64,000 bases of DNA from Amycolatopsis eburnea (GTDB lineage Bacteria > Actinomycetota > Actinomycetes > Mycobacteriales > Pseudonocardiaceae): the NCBI RefSeq assembly GCF_003937945.1, contig NZ_RSEC01000066.1, forward strand, positions 124,001 to 188,000, read 5' to 3'. This document shows, one piece after another, positions 1-7,735 of the stretch. The stretch's first letter is position 1. Each line of letters starts with the position of its first letter. A program made the position numbers and the translations under genes. Below the pieces are notes generated by a model, which worked only from the letters and a program-made list of their open reading frames with translations, did not search any database and was not told the origin of the DNA.

Positions 1-313
1 CCCCGCGGCCGCCGTTCATCGAGTTGAGCTCCCCGGCCCGCTCGTGGAACGGGTCCGCCCAGTACGCGATCCCGGCCCGCTCGATCCGCGCCAGCGCGGC
101 GTCGAAGTCGTCGTCGCCGACCAGGAACGCGTAGTGCTGGCTCGTCACCCGGTCGACCCGCAGGTAGTCCAGCGTGACCCCGTTCGCCAGCCGGACCGGC
201 ACGAACGGCCCGGTCACCGGCCCCACCGCCAAGCCGAGGATCCCGGCCAGGAACTCCGCCGACTTCTCCCGGTCCGTGACACACACGATCGTGTGATTCA
301 GCTCGACGCTCAT
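1..313 (-). CDS. VOC (glyoxalase/bleomycin resistance-like) family protein, C-terminus cut by window edge
   Basis: The first 104 residues of a small vicinal-oxygen-chelate fold protein are present; the 3' end lies outside the window. The start MSVELNHTIVCVTD and the following beta-alpha-beta-beta pattern (DREKSAEFLAGILGL, then a YWADPFHE stretch) are typical of single-domain glyoxalase/dioxygenase-superfamily proteins, where a His near residue 7 is often a metal ligand. The ATG overlaps the stop of the upstream NTF2-like gene (ATGA), so the two are probably co-translated. The substrate cannot be inferred; such proteins serve as isomerases, dioxygenases or drug-binding proteins. Confidence 0.8.
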   Translation of the reverse strand, partial: MSVELNHTIVCVTDREKSAEFLAGILGLAVGPVTGPFVPVRLANGVTLDYLRVDRVTSQHYAFLVGDDDFDAALARIERAGIAYWADPFHERAGELNSMNGGRG

Positions 314-714
314 CGCCGCTCTCCCGCCGGTGCGAACGGCGGCGGCCCGCCGATCGGGCTCAGGTGGATGCCGGCCAGCAGCCAGCGGTCATCCTCGCGG
401 ACCAGGACGTGCGTGGCGCGGAACCGGCCGTTCACCGGGTTGCCGCGGTGCTTCGCGACCTGCTCGTGCACGCCGATCGCGATCGCGGTCGTGCCGAAGT
501 CGCGGACCTCCACCTCGTCCCACGTCAGCTTCTCGGTCACCAGGTCACCGCCGCCGTAGCGGGCCAGCCACTGGTCTCGGTCCAGGACGAAGCCCAGCGG
601 GCCGACCAGCCGGAACCCGTCGGCGGCCAGGCCGGCCAGCACTGCGGTGTCACCCCGCTCCTCCGCCGCCGCCCACACGCGGCCGAACTCGCGGACCTGC
701 TCTTCGGTGCTCAT
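310..714 (-). CDS. NTF2-like / SnoaL-like (DUF4440-type) protein
   Basis: A 134-residue protein with a cone-shaped alpha+beta fold signature: N-terminal helices (EEQVREFGRVWAAAEERGD), then GLAADGFRLVGPLGFVLDRDQWLARY, ending in paired strands with THVLVREDDRWLLAGIHLS. This pattern is typical of NTF2-like proteins of the DUF4440/SnoaL group, which bind small hydrophobic ligands or act as isomerases or cyclases. I chose ATG 714, preceded by GGAAGGGG, over an in-frame ATG at 744 that lies in the divergent promoter. It is the first gene of a pair with the VOC gene and is divergent from a MarR regulator that may control it. Confidence 0.78.
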   Translation of the reverse strand: MSTEEQVREFGRVWAAAEERGDTAVLAGLAADGFRLVGPLGFVLDRDQWLARYGGGDLVTEKLTWDEVEVRDFGTTAIAIGVHEQVAKHRGNPVNGRFRATHVLVREDDRWLLAGIHLSPIGGPPPFAPAGERR

Positions 715-742
715 CGCGTTCCCCTTCCGGTTCGATGAGCCC

Positions 743-786
743 AACGTTAGAAGTCGAACGATTAGATGTCAAACGGTTAGACATCT
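743..786. promoter_or_regulatory. Divergent operator region: three AACG-(N)-TTAGA iterations including a 7-bp-arm palindrome
   Basis: Between the NTF2-like gene and the MarR gene, AACG followed by TTAGA recurs at 743, 757 and 772 (spacing 14 and 15). The last two repeats form a perfect inverted repeat, AGATGTC (764-770) / GACATCT (780-786). This suits a MarR dimer, which usually autoregulates and represses the divergent gene. The iterations are visible in the sequence; protein binding is inferred. Confidence 0.6.
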
Positions 787-803
787 GCGGTAAGGTCCTG
801 CCC

Positions 804-1235
804 GTGCCACCACCCACCACCGCCCCCATCGGCGTCGTCCTCGCCCGCACCGCCAAAACCGCAGGCCGCGCCTTCGACCAGGCCCTCGCCGCCGCCGGCG
901 GCTCCCAACCCGTCTGGCAGATCCTCATCTCCCTCAAAACCCACCCCGTCGCCAACCAACGCGAACTCGCCGACGCCGTCGGCATCCAAGGCGCCACCCT
1001 CACCCACCACCTCAACGGCATGGAAACCGCCGGCCTCGTCACCCGCCGCCGCGACCCCGAAAACCGCCGCGTCCACCTCGTCGAACTCACCGAACACGGC
1101 GAACAGCTCTTCCACCGCCTCGCCACCGCCGCCATCGCCCACGACCAACGGATGCGAAAAGGCCTCACCGACACCGAGATCGCCCAGCTCGCCGACCTCC
1201 TCCACCGACTGGCCGCCAACGTCACCGACAGCTGA
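804..1235 (+). CDS. MarR-family winged-helix transcriptional regulator
   Basis: A 143-residue MarR-type repressor. The winged helix is clear: NQRELADAVGIQGATLTHHLNGMETAGLVTRRRDPENRRVHLVELTEHGEQL, with recognition helix and the DPENRR wing. The start is GTG 804, eight bases after a TAAGGT ribosome site. Many codons end in A (CAA, AAA, GAA), which is less usual than in neighbouring genes and could mark a different history. It is divergent from the NTF2-like/VOC pair across a repeated operator, so autoregulation and control of that pair are likely. The effector is unknown. Confidence 0.88.
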   Translation: MPPPTTAPIGVVLARTAKTAGRAFDQALAAAGGSQPVWQILISLKTHPVANQRELADAVGIQGATLTHHLNGMETAGLVTRRRDPENRRVHLVELTEHGEQLFHRLATAAIAHDQRMRKGLTDTEIAQLADLLHRLAANVTDS

Positions 1236-1338
1236 AAAGCGATCCACGCAACAGTGACTGGACGCACCCGACCAGCGACGCCCAGGAGGGATAGGCTCCA
1301 CTGCACTAGCCAAAGTCGTCTCAAGCTGGAGTACCGCA

Positions 1339-2319
1339 ATGACCCAAGCCCCTGTCAACGTGACCGTCACCGGCGCCGCCGGCCAGATCGGCTACGCGCT
1401 GCTCTTCCGCATCGCTTCCGGTCAGCTCCTCGGCCAGGACGTCCCGGTGAAGCTGCGGCTCCTCGAGATCCCGCAGGCGGTCAAGGCGGCCGAGGGCACC
1501 GCCATGGAGCTCGACGACGGCGCCTTCCCGCTCCTGGCCGGCATCGACATCTTCGACGACCCCAAGCAGGCCTTCGAAGGCACCAACATCGCCCTCCTCG
1601 TCGGCGCCCGCCCCCGCAGCAAGGGCATGGAGCGCGGCGACCTCCTCGAAGCCAACGGCGGCATCTTCAAGCCCCAGGGCGAAGCCATCAACGCCGGCGC
1701 CGCCGACGACATCAAGGTCCTCGTCGTCGGCAACCCCGCCAACACCAACGCCCTCATCGCCCAGTCGCACGCCCCCGACGTACCCGCCGACCGCTTCACC
1801 GCGATGACCCGCCTCGACCACAACCGCGCCCTCGCCCAGCTCTCCAAGAAGCTCGGCGTCCCCGTCACCGACCTCAAGAAGCTCGCCATCTGGGGCAACC
1901 ACTCCGCCACCCAGTACCCCTCGGTCCAGCACGCCGAGGTCGGCGGCAAGGCCGTCGAGGTCGACCAGGCCTGGCTCGAGAACGACTTCATCCCCACCGT
2001 CGCCAAGCGCGGCGCCGCCATCATCGAAGCCCGCGGCCTCTCCTCCGCCGCCTCGGCCGCCTCCGCCGCCATCGACCACGTCTACACCTGGGTCAACGGC
2101 ACCCCGGCCGGCGACTGGACCTCCGCCGGCGTCGTCTCCGACGGCTCCTACGGCGTCGCCGAAGGCATCATCTCGTCCTTCCCCGTCACCGCCAAGGACG
2201 GCAAGTACGAGATCGTCCAGGGCCTCGAGATCGACGACTTCTCCCGCGCCCGCATCGACGCCTCCGTCGCGGAGCTCGTCGAAGAGCGCGACACCGTCAA
2301 GAAGCTCGGCCTCATCTGA
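1339..2319 (+). CDS. mdh: Malate dehydrogenase (NAD-dependent)
   Basis: Oxidises L-malate to oxaloacetate in the TCA cycle, in the cytoplasm. The 326 residues match the usual size of actinobacterial type MDH. Visible motifs are the Rossmann glycine motif GAAGQIGYALLFRIASG near residue 13, VGNPANTNALIA, the substrate-binding Arg/Asp stretch MTRLDHNRALAQL and the catalytic-His segment IWGNHSATQYPS. The ATG follows a GGAG ribosome site (AGCTGGAGTACCGCA). It is single-gene and followed by a strong rho-independent terminator at 2336-2370, so it is probably a monocistronic housekeeping gene. The 103 bases upstream, back to the MarR stop, show no other gene. Confidence 0.97.
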   Translation: MTQAPVNVTVTGAAGQIGYALLFRIASGQLLGQDVPVKLRLLEIPQAVKAAEGTAMELDDGAFPLLAGIDIFDDPKQAFEGTNIALLVGARPRSKGMERGDLLEANGGIFKPQGEAINAGAADDIKVLVVGNPANTNALIAQSHAPDVPADRFTAMTRLDHNRALAQLSKKLGVPVTDLKKLAIWGNHSATQYPSVQHAEVGGKAVEVDQAWLENDFIPTVAKRGAAIIEARGLSSAASAASAAIDHVYTWVNGTPAGDWTSAGVVSDGSYGVAEGIISSFPVTAKDGKYEIVQGLEIDDFSRARIDASVAELVEERDTVKKLGLI

Positions 2320-2335
2320 GCCCACACCCGCACAA

Positions 2336-2370
2336 GGGGCCGCCGTCCACACCGGACGGCGGCCCCTTTT
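2336..2370 (+). terminator. Rho-independent terminator after mdh
   Basis: A perfect 13-bp GC stem (GGGGCCGCCGTCC, 2336-2348; GGACGGCGGCCCC, 2354-2366) with a 5-base loop is followed by TTTT, 16 bases after the mdh stop. Confidence 0.9.
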
Positions 2371-2444
2371 CGCGCCCGGCGAACACCGCACGCCCACAGC
2401 GAAACCCGCCCCGCCCAACGGATCTCCGGCCCTACCGTCGGCCC

Positions 2445-3041
2445 ATGACCCTTCTCGCCCTACCCGACATGCACACCCCGACCCAGAGCCCCGACGAATC
2501 GGTCTACCAGCAGCTCCTGCGCGACCGCATCGTCTTCCTCGGCTCCGAAGTCACCGACGAGGTCGCCAACCGCATCGTCGCCCAGCTCCTCCTCCTCGCC
2601 GCCGACGACCCCGACAAGGACATCACCTTCTACATCAACTCCCCCGGCGGCTCCGTCACCGCCGGCATGGCCATCTACGACACCATGCAGCTCGTCAAAC
2701 CCGACGTCGCCACCTGGGGCCTCGGCTTCGTCGCCTCCATGGGCCAGTTCCTGCTCACCTCCGGCACCCCCGGCAAGCGCTACCTGCTCCCCAACACCCG
2801 CATCGTCATGCACCAGCCCTCCGCAGGCATCGGCGGCGCCGCCACCGACATCGCCATCCAGGCCGAGGTCTTCGGCAAGATGAAACGCCGCATCGCCCAG
2901 ATCACCGCCGCCCAGACCGGCCAGACCGTCGAACGCATCACCGCCGACGCCGACCGCGACCGCTGGTTCGACGCCGACGAAGCCCTCACCTACGGCTTCG
3001 TCGACCACATCGTGGCGAACGAACGCACCGCCACGGCCTGA
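2445..3041 (+). CDS. clpP: ATP-dependent Clp protease proteolytic subunit (ClpP paralogue)
   Basis: A serine protease subunit that forms barrel-shaped tetradecamers fed by Clp ATPases. The 198 residues carry the ClpP hallmarks: FYINSPGGSVTAGMAIYDTM, the nucleophile in VASMGQ (Ser98), MHQPS (His123), and Asp in DADRDRWFDADEALTYGFVD. The triad therefore appears intact. The start is taken at ATG 2445; a second in-frame ATG at 2469 is possible because ClpP has a cleaved propeptide of variable length. It stands alone rather than as the usual clpP1-clpP2-clpX set, so it is probably an accessory paralogue of the kind common in large actinomycete genomes. Confidence 0.92.
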   Translation: MTLLALPDMHTPTQSPDESVYQQLLRDRIVFLGSEVTDEVANRIVAQLLLLAADDPDKDITFYINSPGGSVTAGMAIYDTMQLVKPDVATWGLGFVASMGQFLLTSGTPGKRYLLPNTRIVMHQPSAGIGGAATDIAIQAEVFGKMKRRIAQITAAQTGQTVERITADADRDRWFDADEALTYGFVDHIVANERTATA

Positions 3042-3051
3042 CAGCGCGAAA

Positions 3052-3084
3052 GCGGGGGATGCCAGCCCGCTGTGCGTCCCCCGC
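3052..3084 (+). terminator. Possible terminator hairpin after clpP
   Basis: An 8-bp GC stem (GCGGGGGA, 3052-3059; TCCCCCGC, 3077-3084) with a 17-base loop begins 11 bases after the clpP stop. There is no T-tract, so termination efficiency is uncertain. Confidence 0.4.
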
Positions 3085-3110
3085 CAGCCGGCACCACCAC
3101 GCTCGGCCCC

Positions 3111-3767
3111 ATGACGATCACCTTGAAGCCCCACAGCACCGTGCTCTTCGCCGGCGACTCCATCACCACCCTCTGGCGGCCGGAAGGCGAAGACCGCTGC
3201 GGCTACCCCCTGCTCGTCGCCGGCGAATGGTGCTTCCGCCACCCCGGCCGTCCCATCACCTGGCTCGACACCGCCGACGCCGGCCACACCGTGACCGACC
3301 TCGAAGCCCGCTGGCAGACCGACGTCCTCGACGCCCACCCCGACGTGGTGTCGGTCCTCGTCGGCGTCAACGACAACGGGCGCCACACCTTCGATCCCCA
3401 CGTCCGCGAAGTCTCCGCGGACGAGTTCGCGGCGGGCTACGACCGCCTGCTCGCCCCCCTCGCCGAAGCCGGCACGGAGCTGATCCTCATCGAGCCGTTC
3501 CTCCTGCCGGTCGAAGGGGTCACCGAAGCCGGCGACATCCGCATCGACGACGACGTGCGCCGGGACTGGCGAGCCGGCCTCGACCCGAAGATCCAGGCCG
3601 TGCGGAACCTCGCGAGCGAGTACGGTGCCCACCTGCTCGCCGCCGACCGCATGTTCGCCGCGCTCTCCGCGGAAACCGGACCGCGACGCTGGTCCAAGGA
3701 CGGCGTGCACCCGACCCCCGCCGGCCACGCGGCACTCGCGGAAGCTTGGTTGCGGCTGGTCGCCTGA
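3111..3767 (+). CDS. SGNH/GDSL-family esterase or acyl hydrolase
   Basis: A 218-residue cytoplasmic SGNH hydrolase (no signal peptide visible). Block I is FAGDSITTLW near residue 11 (catalytic Ser), block III is VGVNDNGRHTF (Asn), and block V is DGVHPTPAGHAALAEAWL (catalytic Asp and His). All four SGNH residues are therefore present. ATG 3111 is preferred over the upstream in-frame ATG 3072, which overlaps the hairpin after clpP. The physiological ester is unknown. It converges on the M3 peptidase gene across a bidirectional hairpin. Confidence 0.88.
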   Translation: MTITLKPHSTVLFAGDSITTLWRPEGEDRCGYPLLVAGEWCFRHPGRPITWLDTADAGHTVTDLEARWQTDVLDAHPDVVSVLVGVNDNGRHTFDPHVREVSADEFAAGYDRLLAPLAEAGTELILIEPFLLPVEGVTEAGDIRIDDDVRRDWRAGLDPKIQAVRNLASEYGAHLLAADRMFAALSAETGPRRWSKDGVHPTPAGHAALAEAWLRLVA

Positions 3768-3809
3768 AAGGGCCCCCTGTTCTATGCGTGTTTTGCGGTG
3801 TCACAAGCA

Positions 3810-3843
3810 ACCGCGGGGCGGTTCTGAAAACCAGCCCCGCGGT
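3810..3843. terminator. Bidirectional hairpin between convergent genes
   Basis: A 10-bp perfect stem (ACCGCGGGGC, 3810-3819; GCCCCGCGGT, 3834-3843) is extended inward by GGTT/AACC around a short loop. It lies midway between the convergent SGNH hydrolase and M3 peptidase genes. No clear T-tract follows on either strand. Confidence 0.65.
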
Positions 3844-3867
3844 ATAGGTCGTTATACACTCAGATGG

Positions 3868-5922
3868 TCAGACTCCGTTGAGCCCACGGCGGGCCAGCAG
3901 CGGCTCGATCTCCGGGTCGCGGCCGCGGAACGCCCGGAAGGCGTCCATCGGGTCGACGCTGCCACCGCGGCCCAGCAGGGTGCGGCGGAAGTGGTCGCCG
4001 TTCTCGCGGGTCAGTCCCCCGCTCTCCCGGAACCACTGGACGGTGTCGGCGTCGAGGACCTCGCTCCAGATGTACGAGTAGTACCCGGCGCTGTAGCCGC
4101 CGCTGAAGATGTGCGCGAAGTACGTCGTGCGGTAGCGCGGCGGGATCGCCTCGACGGCCACGCCCGCCTTCACGAGCGCCTCGGCCTCGAAGCGCTGGAC
4201 CTCCCCCACCCGGTCGTCGACGCCGAGCCCGTGCCAGGCCTGGTCGAGCAGGGACGCCGCGAGGTACTCGGTGGTGGCGAAGCCTTCGCCGTACTGCTGG
4301 GCGGCGAGGAGCTTGTCGACCTGCTCCTGCGGCAGCGCCTCGCCCGTCTCGTGGTGCTTGGCGTAGTTGGCCAGCACCTCAGGCCACAGCATCCACATCT
4401 CGTTGACCTGAGACGGGTATTCGACGAAGTCGCGGGGCACGTTGGTGCCGGAGAAGGTCGGGTAGCGGACCGAGGAGACCAGCGCGTGCAGGGCGTGGCC
4501 GAACTCGTGGAACGCCGTCACGACCTCGTCGAAGGTCAGCAGGGTCGGCTCCCCCGCCGGCGGCTTGCCGACGTTGAGGACGTTCACCACGACCGTCTTG
4601 CGGTCCAGCAGCTCGGACTGGTCGACGAAGGTGTTCATCCAGGCGCCGCCGCGCTTGGCGTCGCGGGCGTAGAGGTCGAGCAGGTACAGGCCGAGCGGGG
4701 TGCCGTCGGCGTCGAAGACCTCGAAGGTCCGGACCTCCGGGTGGTACTTCGGCAGGTCGTCCCGCTCGGTGATGGTGAGGCCGTAGAGCTTGCTCGCGGC
4801 GAAGAAGACGCCGTCGAGGTAGACGCGGTCGGCCTCGAAGTACGGCCGCAGCGCCTCGGTGTCGACGTCGAAGCGCTCGCGGCGGACCTGGGCGGCGTAG
4901 AACGGCCAGTCCGACGGCCGCAGCTTCGCGCCCGGCACGTCGGCTTCCAGCAGCTCCTGCAGTTCCGCGGCTTCGGCGCGGGCGTTCGCGACCGCGGCGG
5001 GCGCCAGCCGCTCGAGCAGCCCGGCCGCGGCTTCCGCCGTCTTGGCCGTCTCGTCGGCGATGACGTACGCCGCGTGGTTCGGGTAGCCCAGCAGCGCGGC
5101 GCGCTCGGCGCGCAGGCGGACGATCTCGGCGACGACCCCGTTGTTGTCGAAGTCGTTGCCGCCGTTGCCCCGCGCCATCGAAGCGGCGTGGATCCGCGCG
5201 CGGACTTCGCGGTCGCGCAGCGTCTCCAGCGGCGACGCCTGGCTCGTCGGCAGGGTCAGCGGGATGACGTACTTGCCGTCCTCACCGCGGGCGGACGCCG
5301 CTTCGGCCGCGGTGGCGATCGCGCCCTCGCCGAAGCCGGCCAGCTCCGCCCGGTCCTCGATGACGACGGCGAGCTCGTTGGTGTCCTTGAGGAGGTTCTG
5401 CTGGAACTTCGTCTGCAGGGTGGACAGCTGCCCGTTCAGCTCGCGCAGGCGGGCCTGCTCGGCCTCGCCCAGCCCGGCACCCGCGCGGCTGAAGTCGAGG
5501 TGCCGCCGTTCCAGCAGCCGCAGCGACTCCTCGTCGAGGCCGAGCTCGCCGCGCTTGGCGTGCAGGGCGTCGATGCGGGCGAACAGCTTCGGGTTCAGGT
5601 GGATCGCGTCGTGGTGGGCGGCCAGCTTGGGCGCGAACTCCGCCTGGATGGCCTGGATCTCGTCGGTGCTGTTGGACCCGGAAAGGTTGTAGAACACGCT
5701 CGCCACGCGGCTCAGCAGCTCGCCGGCGCGCTCGAGCGCCACGATGGTGTTGTCGAACGTCGGCTCGGCGTCCTGGGCCGCGATCTGCTCGATCTCCGCC
5801 GCGTGCTCGGCCAGCCCCGCCTCGAACGCGGGCCGGTAGTGCTCGTCGGCGATCCGGTCGAACGGCGGCAGGGCGTAGGGCAGCTCGCTGGGTGCGGCGA
5901 ACGGGTTGTCCGGCGAAATCAT
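3868..5922 (-). CDS. M3-family zinc metallopeptidase (peptidyl-dipeptidase Dcp / oligopeptidase A type)
   Basis: A 684-residue thimet-oligopeptidase-fold enzyme that degrades short peptides in the cytoplasm. The zinc motif is FHEFGHALHA (His472, Glu473, His476) with the third ligand in EYPSQVNE (Glu near 501). The C-terminal GGYSAGYYSYIWSEVLDAD stretch is the usual substrate-binding Tyr/Gly segment. The length fits the family. The start ATG 5922 has AGGAG upstream and gives the normal N-terminus (MISPDNPFAAPSELPY); a longer reading frame upstream runs into the next gene. It is probably transcribed alone and ends at the hairpin at 3810-3843. Confidence 0.94.
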   Translation of the reverse strand: MISPDNPFAAPSELPYALPPFDRIADEHYRPAFEAGLAEHAAEIEQIAAQDAEPTFDNTIVALERAGELLSRVASVFYNLSGSNSTDEIQAIQAEFAPKLAAHHDAIHLNPKLFARIDALHAKRGELGLDEESLRLLERRHLDFSRAGAGLGEAEQARLRELNGQLSTLQTKFQQNLLKDTNELAVVIEDRAELAGFGEGAIATAAEAASARGEDGKYVIPLTLPTSQASPLETLRDREVRARIHAASMARGNGGNDFDNNGVVAEIVRLRAERAALLGYPNHAAYVIADETAKTAEAAAGLLERLAPAAVANARAEAAELQELLEADVPGAKLRPSDWPFYAAQVRRERFDVDTEALRPYFEADRVYLDGVFFAASKLYGLTITERDDLPKYHPEVRTFEVFDADGTPLGLYLLDLYARDAKRGGAWMNTFVDQSELLDRKTVVVNVLNVGKPPAGEPTLLTFDEVVTAFHEFGHALHALVSSVRYPTFSGTNVPRDFVEYPSQVNEMWMLWPEVLANYAKHHETGEALPQEQVDKLLAAQQYGEGFATTEYLAASLLDQAWHGLGVDDRVGEVQRFEAEALVKAGVAVEAIPPRYRTTYFAHIFSGGYSAGYYSYIWSEVLDADTVQWFRESGGLTRENGDHFRRTLLGRGGSVDPMDAFRAFRGRDPEIEPLLARRGLNGV

Positions 5923-6016
5923 CGGCGCAGGCTCCTGGTCGGGGTGGAACACTCGGTCCCGCCACCCTACGGGTTCCCCCGCCATCGATGTCAGCGCTTT
6001 CCGGAGGTGGCCAAGC

Positions 6017-6724
6017 TCACCGCCCGGTGCTACCGCCGACGACGGCGTCGCTGCTCGGCACGGCCTTTTTGCCCCGTTTCGGCTTGGGCTCCGGCGGCAC
6101 GATGCCGCGCAGGTCGCCACCGTGGTCGTTGACGCGCATCACGAACGGCCGCGTCTCGGTGTACCGCACGACCGAGATGGACGCCGGGTCGACGACGATC
6201 CGCTGGAAGGCGTCGAGGTGCTGCCCGAGCGCGTCGGCGAGGATGGACTTGATCACGTCACCGTGGCTGCACAGGAGCCACACGGCGTGCTCACCGTGCT
6301 CGGCGGCGATCCGCCGGTCGTGCGCGCGGACGGCGGCCACCGACCGCGCCTGCATCTGCGCGAGCCCCTCGCCGCCGGGGAAGACCGCCGCGGAGGCGTG
6401 CGCCTGCACGACCCGCCAAAGCGGTTCCTTCGCCAGGTGCTTGAGTTCCTTGCCGGTCCAGTCGCCGTAGTCCACTTCGGACAGCCCGGGCTCGACGATC
6501 TTCTCGAGACCGCGCGCCGCCGCCAGCGGGCCGACCGTCTGCTTGCACCGCAGCATGGGCGACACGACCAGCGCCGCGAGGGGGACGCCGTCCAGCCGCT
6601 CGACGAGCTTCTCCGCCTGCGCGCGGCCGGTCTCGTCGAGGTTCACCTTCGGCGAGCGGCCGGCGAGGACGCCGGAACCGTTGGCCGTCGACTTGCCGTG
6701 CCGGAGGAGGATCACCGTACTCAC
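6017..6724 (-). CDS. Histidine phosphatase superfamily protein (MSMEG_4193-type putative phosphomutase)
   Basis: A 235-residue phosphoglycerate-mutase-fold enzyme. The N-terminal ILLRHGKSTAN carries the phospho-accepting His of the RHG motif, and the second His lies in LLCSHGDVIKS. The rest matches a mycobacterial/actinomycete clade usually named MSMEG_4193-type putative phosphomutase; the length and basic C-terminal tail (PKPKRGKK) agree. The GTG 6724 start is chosen because it puts the RHG motif in its usual place about 8 residues in; the upstream frame enters the palindromic repeats. True substrate unknown. Confidence 0.87.
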   Translation of the reverse strand: MSTVILLRHGKSTANGSGVLAGRSPKVNLDETGRAQAEKLVERLDGVPLAALVVSPMLRCKQTVGPLAAARGLEKIVEPGLSEVDYGDWTGKELKHLAKEPLWRVVQAHASAAVFPGGEGLAQMQARSVAAVRAHDRRIAAEHGEHAVWLLCSHGDVIKSILADALGQHLDAFQRIVVDPASISVVRYTETRPFVMRVNDHGGDLRGIVPPEPKPKRGKKAVPSSDAVVGGSTGR

Positions 6725-6732
6725 GGGCCCCA

Positions 6733-6770
6733 CCCTACGTGGGGACCGATCACGCGGTCCCCACGTAGGG
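6733..6770. repeat. Perfect 15-bp inverted repeat (CCCTACGTGGGGACC)
   Basis: Arms at 6733-6747 and 6756-6770 with an 8-base loop. It sits just upstream of the histidine phosphatase start and downstream of uppP. It has no T-tract and looks like one of the interspersed palindromes of this genome, though it could also act as a terminator for uppP. Confidence 0.75.
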
Positions 6771-6810
6771 CAAAGTCGGGCCGGTTCGGCCTGTCCGGCG
6801 GTTCGCGACG

Positions 6811-6861
6811 TCATGAAAGGGTCGTTCACCTCGTCAGACGACATGAACGACCCTTTCATGA
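6811..6861. repeat. Perfect 18-bp inverted repeat (TCATGAAAGGGTCGTTCA)
   Basis: Arms at 6811-6828 and 6844-6861 around a 15-base loop, 30 bases downstream of the uppP stop. With the neighbouring palindrome at 6733-6770 it fills the 167-base gap between uppP and the histidine phosphatase. No other gene or promoter is evident in that gap. Confidence 0.8.
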
Positions 6862-6891
6862 CATCCCTGCGACGCCCGGCGACCCGGCGGA

Positions 6892-7734
6892 TCAGTGGCC
6901 GACCGGGCCCGCGTTCGGGTCCAGCGCGCCGGTGAAGATCAGCACGAACAGCAGCACGCCCAGCACCAGGCGGTACACCACGAACGGCACGAAGCTGCGC
7001 TTCTTGATGTAGGCCATCAGCCACGCGATCACCACGTACCCGACCCCGAACGCCACCAGCGTCGCCAGGATCGTCGGGCCCCACTGGGCCGGCACCTCGC
7101 CGGAGCCGATGTCCTTGAGCTTGTACACGCCCGACCCGAACACCGCCGGCAGCGCCAGCAGGAACGAGTACTCCGCCGCCTCCGCGCGGGTGTAGCCCAG
7201 CAGCAGCCCCGCGCTCGTCGTGCCGCCCGACCGCGACACGCCGGGGATCAGGGCGAGCGCCTGGGCGAAGCCGAAGCCGAGGCCGTGCGGGACGGTCAGG
7301 TGGTCGAGCGTGCGCTCCTGCTTCCCGATGCGGTCGGCGAGCAGCAGGATCAGGCCGAACACGATCAGCACCGAAGCCGTGATCCGCAGGTCGCGGAACG
7401 CGCTGTCGATCTGGTCCTGCAGCAGCAGGCCCAGCACCACGATCGGCAGCGAGCCGACGATGATCAGCCAGCCCAGGCGGGCGTCCGGGGCGCGGCGCCA
7501 CTCCGGCTTGTACAGCGAGAAGAACCAGGCCTGCAGGATCTTCCCGATCTTCGGGCCGAAGTAGAGGATCACCGCCAGCTCGGTGCCGATCTGGGTGACC
7601 GCGGTGAACGCCGCGCCCGGGTCGTCCCAGCCGGCCAGTGCCGCGACGATGCGCAGGTGCGCGCTCGACGAGATCGGCAGGAACTCGGTCAGGCCCTGGA
7701 CCAGGCCCAGCACCAGTGCTTCGAACCAGCCCAC
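6892..7734 (-). CDS. uppP: Undecaprenyl-diphosphatase UppP (BacA)
   Basis: An integral membrane phosphatase that converts undecaprenyl diphosphate to the monophosphate, recycling the lipid carrier for peptidoglycan. The 280 residues have the family's conserved segments: GLVQGLTEFLPISSSAHL near the N-terminus and IPGVSRSGGTTSAGLLLG in the middle, which together hold the catalytic Glu, Ser and Arg residues. Several hydrophobic helices follow. Start is GTG 7734, one base downstream of the LLM oxidoreductase stop, so translation is probably coupled to it. The activity also confers low-level bacitracin tolerance in other bacteria. Confidence 0.96.
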   Translation of the reverse strand: MGWFEALVLGLVQGLTEFLPISSSAHLRIVAALAGWDDPGAAFTAVTQIGTELAVILYFGPKIGKILQAWFFSLYKPEWRRAPDARLGWLIIVGSLPIVVLGLLLQDQIDSAFRDLRITASVLIVFGLILLLADRIGKQERTLDHLTVPHGLGFGFAQALALIPGVSRSGGTTSAGLLLGYTRAEAAEYSFLLALPAVFGSGVYKLKDIGSGEVPAQWGPTILATLVAFGVGYVVIAWLMAYIKKRSFVPFVVYRLVLGVLLFVLIFTGALDPNAGPVGH

Positions 7735-7735
7735 G

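Noticed and set aside
1321..2418. A 365-codon frame antisense to mdh
   Set aside because: Composition is Gly/Asp/Val-rich without domain signatures, and the plus strand encodes an intact malate dehydrogenase.
5923..6120. Upstream extension of the M3 peptidase to 6120
   Set aside because: The extra 66 residues are Arg/Ser/Pro-rich, overlap the 3' end of the histidine phosphatase gene on the same strand, and are absent from the family's usual N-terminus.
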